Source: Flavobacteriaceae bacterium (lineage in GTDB: Bacteria > Bacteroidota > Bacteroidia > Flavobacteriales > Flavobacteriaceae). Taken from it: DNA of 6,198 bases. Each line of letters begins with the position of its first letter. The first letter of the stretch is position 1. The translations under genes and the position numbers were made by a program. This document shows positions 1 to 6,198 of this stretch, in pieces. The stretch covers positions 1-6,198 of the forward strand of contig DAOUPU010000153.1 of NCBI GenBank assembly GCA_030625995.1, read 5' to 3'. The notes under the pieces were generated by a model. That model ran no database searches. It saw only the letters and a list, made by a program, of their open reading frames with translations, and was not told where the DNA came from.

Positions 1-774
1 GAGAAGTATATGGCTAAATTCAGAGGAAAATTCTTACCTGAAAAAACATATAAAGGAACTGATGAAGGAAAAAGATATAAAAAAGGAGGCTACGGAAGTC
101 AAGATGAACCACACGCTGCTTTTGCAGCAATGATCAATATATTAGATGACCAAGTTGGAGAAATTTATGCAAAACTCAAAGAATTGGGAATCGCGAAGAA
201 CACATTAATAATTTTCACATCTGATAATGGTCCTCATAAAGAAGGTGGAGCAGATCCTGACTATTTTAATAGTAATGGAAAATTAAAAGGGTATAAAAGA
301 GATTTGTATGAGGGAGGAATTCGTGTTCCCATGATTGCAGTTTGGCCTGAAAAAATATCTGCCGGAAGCAACTCTGATCATATTTCTGCCTTTTGGGACT
401 TTTTACCTACAGTTTGTGATATATCAAATATAGACAAACCTGATAATATTGATGGAATATCTTTTTTACCTGAATTATTGGGAGAAAAACAAAAAACTCA
501 TGAGTATCTCTATTGGGAATTTCACGAACAAAATGGAAAACAAGCAGTGCGACTTGAAAAATGGAAAGGAATACGTTTAAACATGAATGAAAACCCTAAT
601 TCACCTATAGAATTATATGATTTGATAGTTGATATTGAGGAGCAGAATGATCTTGCAAGTGATAATCCAGAAATAGTACAGAGGATTGCAAGAATAATGG
701 AAAAGGAACATACTTTATCTAATGAATTTAGATTTAAATATGAAGAACAACCCAAATTAATTGAGTTATTTTAA
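1..774 (+). CDS. S1-family (formylglycine-dependent) sulfatase, C-terminal part; 5' end outside the window
   Basis: The reading frame is open from the first base, so the gene starts upstream; the Met at base 10 is internal. Numbering codons from base 1, the translation shows hallmarks of the alkaline-phosphatase-like sulfatase fold: SDNGPH at 74-79, whose Asp75 and Asn76 match the pair that ligands the active-site calcium, then KRDLYEGGIRVPM at 99-111, where Lys99 matches the conserved sulfate-contacting Lys. A C-terminal subdomain follows, with YWEFHEQNGKQAVR at 171-184 and an ELYDL segment typical of the family's end. The N-terminal half is missing, including the C/S-x-P-x-R site that is converted to formylglycine, so activity and the Cys or Ser type cannot be judged. 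Known sulfatases of this family hydrolyse sulfate esters on glycans, usually in the periplasm; localisation is unseen because the signal peptide is absent. The substrate subfamily is not assigned. The 29-base gap to the next gene suggests co-transcription. Confidence 0.95.
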   Translation, partial: EKYMAKFRGKFLPEKTYKGTDEGKRYKKGGYGSQDEPHAAFAAMINILDDQVGEIYAKLKELGIAKNTLIIFTSDNGPHKEGGADPDYFNSNGKLKGYKRDLYEGGIRVPMIAVWPEKISAGSNSDHISAFWDFLPTVCDISNIDKPDNIDGISFLPELLGEKQKTHEYLYWEFHEQNGKQAVRLEKWKGIRLNMNENPNSPIELYDLIVDIEEQNDLASDNPEIVQRIARIMEKEHTLSNEFRFKYEEQPKLIELF

Positions 775-803
775 CCTAATATCACTTTAAACTCTGCATA
801 TAA

Positions 804-3776
804 ATGAATCGATTGAATCTATTTTTTGTTGGCATATCATTACTGCTTATCATAAATGCTTGCAACCCAAAAAACAATGACACTCATGCTGGTTTTATTT
901 TGAATACTGAATTCAATATGGAGTTGGTTGCGTCAGAGCCACTTATCTTTGATCCGATTGAGATGAAGTTTACCGAAAATGGTGATGCTTTTGTTATGGA
1001 AATGCCGGGCTATCCAATGAAAGATGCCGGCAGCCGTTTGATACTGTTGAAAGATGCAAATGATGATGGCATTTATGACAAAAGATATGTTTATGCAGAT
1101 AATTTAGGAGTGGCCACATCCTTTTTGCCATATCTAGATGGGTTTTTAGTTGCGTCGCCACCCAATTTGTTATGGTTAAAGGATACAGATAATGATGGTA
1201 TTGCAGATGAACGGAAAATAATAATGAGCGGTTTCAGCAATGAAAATCTACAACATAATTATAATAGCCTTACTTACGGACTGGATAATTGGGTTTATGC
1301 TGCCAATGGAGGAAACTCCGGTAAAGCCTATTTTGAAAATCAACCTGATAATAGATTAGATCTTAGGAATGGTGATCTGCGCATTAATCTTGAAAAAGAA
1401 CAAATTGTTAGAGTGGGACAATCTTCCGGAGGGTTTAAAATAACCTTTGATGAATGGGGACACATGTACGAGACCCATAATATGGAACATATATCTCAGC
1501 TTATTTTTGAAGATAGATATACAGAAAACCTTCCGGGAAATCCATCAAATGCTTTGGTGAATATTTCTGATCATGAAGAAAAAGGTACATCCAGGATCTA
1601 CCCGATAGGAGAACAGGAAACCAGGGTGAACCACCCCGAGCAATCCGGTTATTTTTCAGGGGCTTGTGGCATTACCTATTACGGAGGTGGAAGTTTTTCG
1701 CAAGAATTCAATTCGTCCATTTTTGTGGCAGACTGCGTTTTAAATTTGATCCATCTTGATATGCTTTCAAAAGACGGATCATCTTTTAAAGCATCCAGAA
1801 ATAGAGATCAAATTGAGTTTTTAGCCTCAAAAGATCGTTCTTTCAGGCCGGTAAATATGGTGACCGGACCAAATGGAGCACTGTATATTATTGATATGTA
1901 TAGAGAAGTAATTGAACATCCCGAATGGATACCAGACGAATTAGAAGTACATATGGATCTTGAAGCGGGAAAGGATAAAGGAAGGATTTATCGTATTACA
2001 CCTAAAGAATACAGGGGATTACAAAAGACTGTCTTGTCCATTGAAGATCCACAGTCCTTGGTTGCCTCTCTCAATAGTAAAAACCAATGGAAGAGAACAA
2101 CTGCACAACGTCTAATAGTAACCAATAAACTAATAGAGGCTGTTCCTTATCTAAATGAGCAATTTAAGAACTCCAAAAATCCGTTAGCCAGACTTCATAG
2201 TATGTGGTCGCTGGAAGGTTTAAATGAACTAACGATTCTTCAACTTCAAAAGGGCTTGAAAGATACATCCGGTGACTTAAGAGAAAATGCACTAAAAATT
2301 GCAGAATTGAAATTAAACAACAACATTTTCTTACTGAAGGATATTTTGGAATTGACCAGAGATGAAGACGCAAAGGTAAGAAGGCAAGCGACGCTTACAC
2401 TAAGTTCTTTAGAGAGTGAGAACTATCGAAATAATACAGCTATAATCTCCAATGCCCTGACCTATCAGTTACTAAATTTTGAAAATGATATTTGGTCTAT
2501 AAGAGCCATTTCAAATGCGGCACGGAGCCAGGCCTTTGATTTTATACAAATTCTACTTTCTAACAATAATAATCCTAAAGACAGTATTTTTCAAGTTATT
2601 GAGATCCTGTCAGAATTAATCGGCAAGAATGCGGATCAACAGGAAACTGCTGGATTAATCGAAGGGCTAAGTGAATATAACGTTAGTAATTTCGCAAGTG
2701 CAAAAATTATTGAGTCACTTTCTAAGGGTTGGTCAAATAATACGATAACATTACTAACCGGAAATACGATACCTGAAATCGAATTGGCTTTAAAGAGTAT
2801 CGAAAAAGAAAGTGATATTGCCTTAGTGAGAGCATCCGGATCATTAAGACAAGTATTAGGATTACCCGCATCATTAGAAATTCAGGCTTTATTAAAAAAC
2901 GCCTCATTATTCATTTTAGATGAAGATAATTCTACTGAGGAACGATTGGAATACCTTCAATTAATTGCATTGGTTTACTTTGACAAAAGAGAGCAATTAT
3001 TGTATCAATTGCTGGATAATAAAATGCCTTTAGCACTTCAAAAAGAGTCACTTGTTCAACTAAAAAACTCAAACAAAAGAACAATAGCACCCAAACTATT
3101 GGAACTTTGGAAGACTTTGGGACCTGAAGCTCGTAGAGAAGTGACCAATATATTACTGTACAAATCTTACAATCATGACTTACTTTTAACAGCATTGGAA
3201 AATGATCAGGTGACTCTGGGTGAATTTAACTTCGATCTTGAAAGGAGAAGAGTGTTACTTTTTTCAAAAAATGAAGATATCAGAAAACGAGCAGAGGCTC
3301 TTTTCTCAGATGCAGGAGTGATTACCAGAAAAGATGCTATTGAAAGTATGCTGCCATCCCTAACATTGAAGGGAAATACAACAAATGGAAAAAAAGTATT
3401 TGAACGTGTATGTGCTATTTGTCATGTGTTTGGCGATATTGGTAAAGAGGTTGGACCGGGGTTGACCGAAATAAGCAGAAAGAGTAAAGAACAGTTACTT
3501 CATGATATTTTAGATCCCAATGCAGGGGTGGATACCAACTATTTGAGCTATAAATTAATCGCTAAAGATGGAAGTATCTATTTAGGATTGATTTTCAAAG
3601 AAACAGATGAAGAAATTGGGTTACGAATGATGGGGGGATCAACCAAAACAATAAAGAAAACCAACATTGAAAGCCTCACTTCCATGGGGATTTCCCTGAT
3701 GTTTGAAGGGATGGAAGAAAATATGACACAGCAAGAAATGGCCGATCTATTGGCTTTTTTACAATTGTCAAATTAA
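804..3776 (+). CDS. Lipoprotein fusing a membrane-bound dehydrogenase beta-propeller, HEAT-like repeats and a C-terminal cytochrome c domain
   Basis: The N-terminus is a lipoprotein signal: basic start, hydrophobic core and lipobox INAC with Cys20 as the lipidated residue, which supports the ATG at 804. Residues about 35-400 resemble the 'putative membrane-bound dehydrogenase' (Pirellula/Verrucomicrobium type) propeller related to PQQ sugar dehydrogenases. Landmarks are two Asp-rich calcium-type loops (Asp84-Asp92 and Asp127-Asp135), a conserved-looking His151, FRPVN near 348-352, and GPNGALYIIDMYREVIEHP at 355-373. Residues about 412-840 are helical and HEAT-like, with repeats such as DAKVRRQATLTLSSL. 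The C-terminal domain carries one heme c site, CAICH at 870-874, with Met966 in SLMFEGM as the likely distal ligand; this matches the family's own heme-binding domain. Inferred role: periplasmic oxidation of a sugar or alcohol with intraprotein electron transfer to heme. Cofactor and substrate are unproven. The protein lies between a sulfatase and a beta-helix carbohydrate enzyme. The architecture call is firm; the catalytic role is not. Confidence 0.93.
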   Translation: MNRLNLFFVGISLLLIINACNPKNNDTHAGFILNTEFNMELVASEPLIFDPIEMKFTENGDAFVMEMPGYPMKDAGSRLILLKDANDDGIYDKRYVYADNLGVATSFLPYLDGFLVASPPNLLWLKDTDNDGIADERKIIMSGFSNENLQHNYNSLTYGLDNWVYAANGGNSGKAYFENQPDNRLDLRNGDLRINLEKEQIVRVGQSSGGFKITFDEWGHMYETHNMEHISQLIFEDRYTENLPGNPSNALVNISDHEEKGTSRIYPIGEQETRVNHPEQSGYFSGACGITYYGGGSFSQEFNSSIFVADCVLNLIHLDMLSKDGSSFKASRNRDQIEFLASKDRSFRPVNMVTGPNGALYIIDMYREVIEHPEWIPDELEVHMDLEAGKDKGRIYRITPKEYRGLQKTVLSIEDPQSLVASLNSKNQWKRTTAQRLIVTNKLIEAVPYLNEQFKNSKNPLARLHSMWSLEGLNELTILQLQKGLKDTSGDLRENALKIAELKLNNNIFLLKDILELTRDEDAKVRRQATLTLSSLESENYRNNTAIISNALTYQLLNFENDIWSIRAISNAARSQAFDFIQILLSNNNNPKDSIFQVIEILSELIGKNADQQETAGLIEGLSEYNVSNFASAKIIESLSKGWSNNTITLLTGNTIPEIELALKSIEKESDIALVRASGSLRQVLGLPASLEIQALLKNASLFILDEDNSTEERLEYLQLIALVYFDKREQLLYQLLDNKMPLALQKESLVQLKNSNKRTIAPKLLELWKTLGPEARREVTNILLYKSYNHDLLLTALENDQVTLGEFNFDLERRRVLLFSKNEDIRKRAEALFSDAGVITRKDAIESMLPSLTLKGNTTNGKKVFERVCAICHVFGDIGKEVGPGLTEISRKSKEQLLHDILDPNAGVDTNYLSYKLIAKDGSIYLGLIFKETDEEIGLRMMGGSTKTIKKTNIESLTSMGISLMFEGMEENMTQQEMADLLAFLQLSN

Positions 3777-3790
3777 GACAAATTTGACAA
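3765..3790 (+). repeat. Perfect 10-bp inverted repeat spanning the dehydrogenase stop codon
   Basis: The left arm TTGTCAAATT (3765-3774) and right arm AATTTGACAA (3781-3790) are exact reverse complements separated by the six bases AAGACA. The stop codon TAA begins on the last base of the left arm. Each arm has only two G/C bases and no run of T follows, so this is not a standard intrinsic terminator. It could be a weak mRNA 3' hairpin or a protein-binding operator for the downstream gene. The pairing is seen directly; any function is inference. Confidence 0.6.
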
Positions 3791-3807
3791 AAATGATCTG
3801 TTGACAA
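3784..3807 (+). repeat. Direct repeat TTGACAA x2, also present inverted at 3765-3771
   Basis: TTGACAA occurs at 3784-3790 and again at 3801-3807, with start points 17 bases apart; its reverse complement TTGTCAA is at 3765-3771. The second copy extends to TTGACAATT (3801-3809), which pairs perfectly over 9 bases with AATTGTCAA at 3763-3771. The left segment therefore has two mutually exclusive partners. Three copies of a heptamer between two genes could be binding sites for a regulator, but in AT-rich DNA chance is a real alternative. Confidence 0.4.
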
Positions 3808-3849
3808 TTTGATTATTTCAATTCTTAAAGGAAACCAAAAATTTAAATA

Positions 3850-5979
3850 ATGAAAAGAATTATTATATCATTCTCAATAACTTGTATTTTACTCATTTCA
3901 GTGCCCATATTCAGTTTTGAAATGTCAGTCTATTCAAATCCAAAAGTTTCAGATTTGGGTAATATATGTTCTTCCAATAAAATAAAAGAGAAAGAAAAAG
4001 TATTCTATATTTCACCTGATGGGAATGATGATAATAATGGTACTAAGAACCTCCCCTTTGCCACTTTGGAGAGAGCAAAACTTGCAATTAAAAAAAACAA
4101 GGGTGAGTCGATCACTATTTATCTACGTGAAGGATATTATTCTCTCGAGAAAACATTTATTTTAGAAAATGGAGATATACCTGAAAATACGCCAATCCTG
4201 ATTACCTCTTTTTCGGGAGAAAAGGCGCATATTATTGGTGGCAGAGAAATTAGGGGATTTGTTCCTTTGGATCCAAGATCAAAAATAGTCGAGAAAATTG
4301 ATGCCGAATTTCGAAAAGATATTCTTATGATCGATCTGAAAGCAAAAGGAATCACAAACTATGGAAATCTGTCCGCCAGAGGTTTTGGAAGACATATTCA
4401 GGCTTCTGGCCTTGAATTATACTTTAATGAAAAGCCAATGACCCTGGCACGTTGGCCAAACAATGACTGGTCAACCATCAAAGATGTACCCGAAAGTTTA
4501 AACGGAAAGGGATTTTCCTATGCAGGAGACAGGCCGCAAAAATGGATCAATGCCCCTGATCTATGGCTTCATGGTTATTGGAAATACGATTGGTCAGATT
4601 CTTATGTGAAAGTAGCCAAAATAGATCTATCTCAAAAAACAATAATAACAGAACTTCCTTACAGTAATTATCCATTTACGAAAGGCAAACGTTTTTACGC
4701 ATTAAATCTTTTAGAAGAACTGGACACACCCGGAGAATGGTATTTAGACAGAGAATCGGGAATTCTTTATTTTTGGCCTCCTTCTGATATAGATAAGGCA
4801 AAAATTATTATCTCTTTACTACAAGACCCTTTGATCCAAATAAAAAACCTGAGCAATATATCTTTTAAGGACTTGATTTTTGAATATACTTCCGGCGCTG
4901 GTATTGAAATAATTGGAGGGAACTCCAATATTATTGATTCTTGCATTTTACGTAATATGGGAACAGTTGCAGTTAGTATTGGAAAATTAGAACCTGATCT
5001 TGGGGGGATTATCTATAAAAATACTTTATACAACGGTAATGCAGGGAGTAATAATGGTGTGATCAATTGTGAAATTCATACCACAGGTGAAGGTGGTATA
5101 ATTCTGGGTGGCGGAGATAGAGCTACCTTAGAACGGGGAAATAATTTTGCAATAAATAATAATATTTATGATTGTTCCCGATGGGTACGGACCTATCGTG
5201 CAGGAATATTTATGTATGGTGTGGGAAATATTATACAGCATAACCTTATTCATGACCTACCCCATACAGCTGTTTTCTTCTGGGGAAATGAGCATTTAAT
5301 GGAATACAATGAAGTCTATCAGGTTTGTATGGAAACAGGAGATGCCGGAGCCTTTTATAATGGTCGGGATTGGTCGCAACGAGGCAGTATTATTCGTTAC
5401 AATTATTTTCACCATCTGCATGGTGTTGAAGGACAAGAAGGTTGGAACGAAGTCATGGCGATCTATTTGGACGACTGGTCCAGTGGCGCAACGATTTTTG
5501 GGAATGTTTTTTATAAAGCCGGTCGGTCAGCTATGATTGGGGGTGGAAGAGAAAATCTCGTGGAAAATAATATATTTATTGATGGAGCTCCGGCAATCCA
5601 TGTGGACTCCAGAGGAATTGGTTGGGCCAAATATTATTTCGACGGATCTAACAATACTCTTTTTGAACGATTGGAAGCTATCAGGCCAAATGATCCTCCA
5701 TATAATGAACATTATCCAGGCCTTGCCGGAATACCAAAAGATCATCCCGAACTTCCCTTAGGAAACAGAATAATTAACAATCTTAGCTCGGGAGAAAATT
5801 GGGTGGAATTGGTTAACAAAGAAACAGAACCTTTGGTTTATTTTGAAGATAATAGAATTGATATCGACAAAAAGTATCTTTTAAGTAAAGACAACAAAAT
5901 TGAAATTCAATATGATCAAATAGAGCTGCCAACAGGGTTTCAACCCATTCCTTTTGACAAAATCGGAAGGGTAAAATAA
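3850..5979 (+). CDS. Secreted right-handed parallel beta-helix protein, probable GH141-like glycoside hydrolase
   Basis: It starts with a type I signal peptide (basic MKR, hydrophobic core to about residue 20, probable cleavage near IFS at 20-22), so the product is exported. An N-terminal module opens with VFYISPDGNDDNNGT at 51-65, a common start of secreted beta-helix carbohydrate enzymes. A linker or sandwich region carries LEELDTPGEWYLDRESG (288-304) then LYFWPP (306-311). The parallel beta-helix runs from about 328 to 610, with repeated N-x-I turns. Conserved-looking acidic motifs on it are GGGDR (420-424), GDAGAFYNGRDW (497-508), YLDDWSSG (539-546) and HVDSRG (584-589), plus HDLPHTAVFFWGNEH (468-482). 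These give candidate catalytic acids Asp423, Asp498, Asp507, Asp541/542 and Asp586; I cannot say which act. The pattern best fits GH141-like proteins, a family with reported alpha-L-fucosidase and xylanase members. GH120-like or an uncharacterised beta-helix enzyme remain possible. The ORF is full length and ends in the PIPFDKIG tail I associate with such proteins. No strong Shine-Dalgarno lies near the ATG; AAAGGA is about 17 bases upstream. Confidence 0.88.
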   Translation: MKRIIISFSITCILLISVPIFSFEMSVYSNPKVSDLGNICSSNKIKEKEKVFYISPDGNDDNNGTKNLPFATLERAKLAIKKNKGESITIYLREGYYSLEKTFILENGDIPENTPILITSFSGEKAHIIGGREIRGFVPLDPRSKIVEKIDAEFRKDILMIDLKAKGITNYGNLSARGFGRHIQASGLELYFNEKPMTLARWPNNDWSTIKDVPESLNGKGFSYAGDRPQKWINAPDLWLHGYWKYDWSDSYVKVAKIDLSQKTIITELPYSNYPFTKGKRFYALNLLEELDTPGEWYLDRESGILYFWPPSDIDKAKIIISLLQDPLIQIKNLSNISFKDLIFEYTSGAGIEIIGGNSNIIDSCILRNMGTVAVSIGKLEPDLGGIIYKNTLYNGNAGSNNGVINCEIHTTGEGGIILGGGDRATLERGNNFAINNNIYDCSRWVRTYRAGIFMYGVGNIIQHNLIHDLPHTAVFFWGNEHLMEYNEVYQVCMETGDAGAFYNGRDWSQRGSIIRYNYFHHLHGVEGQEGWNEVMAIYLDDWSSGATIFGNVFYKAGRSAMIGGGRENLVENNIFIDGAPAIHVDSRGIGWAKYYFDGSNNTLFERLEAIRPNDPPYNEHYPGLAGIPKDHPELPLGNRIINNLSSGENWVELVNKETEPLVYFEDNRIDIDKKYLLSKDNKIEIQYDQIELPTGFQPIPFDKIGRVK

Positions 5980-6046
5980 TGATGGAAATTGAGAATTTAC
6001 AAGGAGAATATGTAACAAATAGTTATTACCTTCAAAAATTCTAAAC

Positions 6047-6064
6047 CATAGACATCTGTCTATG
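6047..6064 (+). promoter_or_regulatory. 8-bp-arm palindrome containing the start codon of the last gene
   Basis: CATAGACA (6047-6054) and TGTCTATG (6057-6064) are perfect reverse complements around the two bases TC. The final ATG of the right arm is the apparent start codon of the truncated downstream gene. As RNA it would fold as about 7 bp with a four-base loop and bury the start codon; as DNA it looks like a dimer-binding operator. No T-run follows, so termination is unlikely. The palindrome is seen directly; the regulatory role is inferred. Confidence 0.5.
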
Positions 6065-6198
6065 ATAAAAATATTTAAACGAGTGAAAAAAATCGCACTT
6101 ATAATCTTATTGATAATAAGCCCAATAATTGGTAATGCTCAAGAGATCGTTCCTGTAAAACCAAATGGGTACTTTAGCAATCTCACCTTAAAAATTTC
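6062..6198 (+). CDS. Exported protein of unknown function, N-terminal fragment (3' end outside the window)
   Basis: An open frame begins at ATG 6062, the only ATG after the in-frame stop TAG at 6020-6022, and runs 45 codons to the right edge. It encodes a clear signal peptide: basic start (K3, K6, R7, K9, K10), hydrophobic core IALIILLIIS (11-20) and an NA/Q cleavage site after residue 26, giving a mature protein starting QEIVPVKPNGYFSN. That is too short to name a family. A GTG at 6083 would give an equally good, shorter signal peptide starting MKKIAL, and would place the start outside the palindrome at 6047-6064; GTG starts are less usual in such genomes, so ATG is preferred. It lies 82 bases after the beta-helix gene on the same strand, so it is probably another exported member of the same locus. 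Confidence 0.75.
   Translation, partial: MIKIFKRVKKIALIILLIISPIIGNAQEIVPVKPNGYFSNLTLKI

Noticed and set aside
10..12. ATG at base 10 as the start of the sulfatase
   Set aside because: The frame is open to the left edge, and a sulfatase starting here would lack its whole catalytic N-terminal half. The missing part is best explained by the window boundary, not by a truncated gene.
522..755. Reverse-strand ORF inside the sulfatase (and similar ones at 2164-2373, 2722-2907, 2932-3195, 4137-4355 and 5527-5745)
   Set aside because: All lie fully opposite well-supported coding sequence, are short, and show no domain or plausible gene context. They are antisense shadows of AT-rich genes.
775..803. 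Promoter between the sulfatase and dehydrogenase genes
   Set aside because: Only 29 AT-rich bases separate the genes and no promoter element is recognisable; read-through from upstream is more likely.
3765..3800. Intrinsic terminator after the dehydrogenase gene
   Set aside because: The stem is very AT-rich and is followed by AAATGATC rather than a T-run, so it would be a poor terminator.
3801..3829. TTGACA as a sigma-70 -35 box for the beta-helix gene
   Set aside because: No good -10 box lies about 17 bases downstream, and the TAnnTTTG element used by Bacteroidota promoters is absent. The match is better explained by the local repeat.
5309..5761. Two forward ORFs of about 75 codons (5309-5536, 5537-5761) in another frame of the beta-helix gene
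   Set aside because: They overlap conserved beta-helix motifs in the true frame and have no recognisable features of their own.
6001..6015. AAGGAG followed closely by ATG (6010-6012) as a ribosome-binding site
   Set aside because: The ATG is followed immediately by the stop codon TAA, so it opens no gene. It is also too far (over 50 bases) from the ATG at 6062.
5979..6044. A 21-codon ORF whose ATG overlaps the beta-helix stop codon (TAATG)
   Set aside because: The stop-start overlap permits translational coupling, but the peptide has no signal, membrane segment or other feature, and such short ORFs arise by chance. Conservation in relatives would be needed to accept it.

Overview
The window is an AT-rich stretch packed with genes that all read on the + strand. 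It looks like part of a polysaccharide-degradation locus from a bacterium of the Bacteroidota type, with related Verrucomicrobiota/Planctomycetota-type lineages as the alternative. This placement is inferred from low GC, short gaps, Lys/Asn/Ile-rich proteins, start sites with weak or absent Shine-Dalgarno sequences, and the protein families present. No rRNA or other phylogenetic marker is in the window.

Layout: (1) the C-terminal part of an S1-type (formylglycine) sulfatase runs in from the left edge to 774. (2) After a 29-base gap comes a 990-residue lipoprotein (804-3776). It joins an N-terminal membrane-bound-dehydrogenase beta-propeller, a long HEAT-like alpha-helical middle and a C-terminal c-type heme domain with one CxxCH. 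(3) A 73-base gap holds a perfect 10-bp inverted repeat across the dehydrogenase stop codon and a third copy of its core. (4) A 709-residue secreted right-handed parallel beta-helix protein (3850-5979) follows and is most like GH141-type glycoside hydrolases. (5) An 82-base gap ends in an 8-bp-arm palindrome that contains the next start codon. (6) The first 45 codons of another exported protein (6062 to the right edge) show a clear signal peptide but no recognisable domain.

Working model (inference): the genes form a co-directional operon or operon segment whose products act outside the cytoplasm. The sulfatase strips sulfate esters from a glycan, the beta-helix enzyme cleaves a glycosidic bond, and the heme-bearing dehydrogenase oxidises a released sugar or alcohol and passes electrons to the respiratory chain. 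Sulfatase plus a GH141-like enzyme would suit a sulfated, possibly fucose-containing, marine polysaccharide, but the substrate cannot be read from this sequence.

I see no mobile element, CRISPR array, tRNA, rRNA or phage gene, and no clearly undescribed system. The least explained items are the two intergenic inverted repeats, the role of the dehydrogenase-HEAT-heme protein in this locus, and the truncated last gene.
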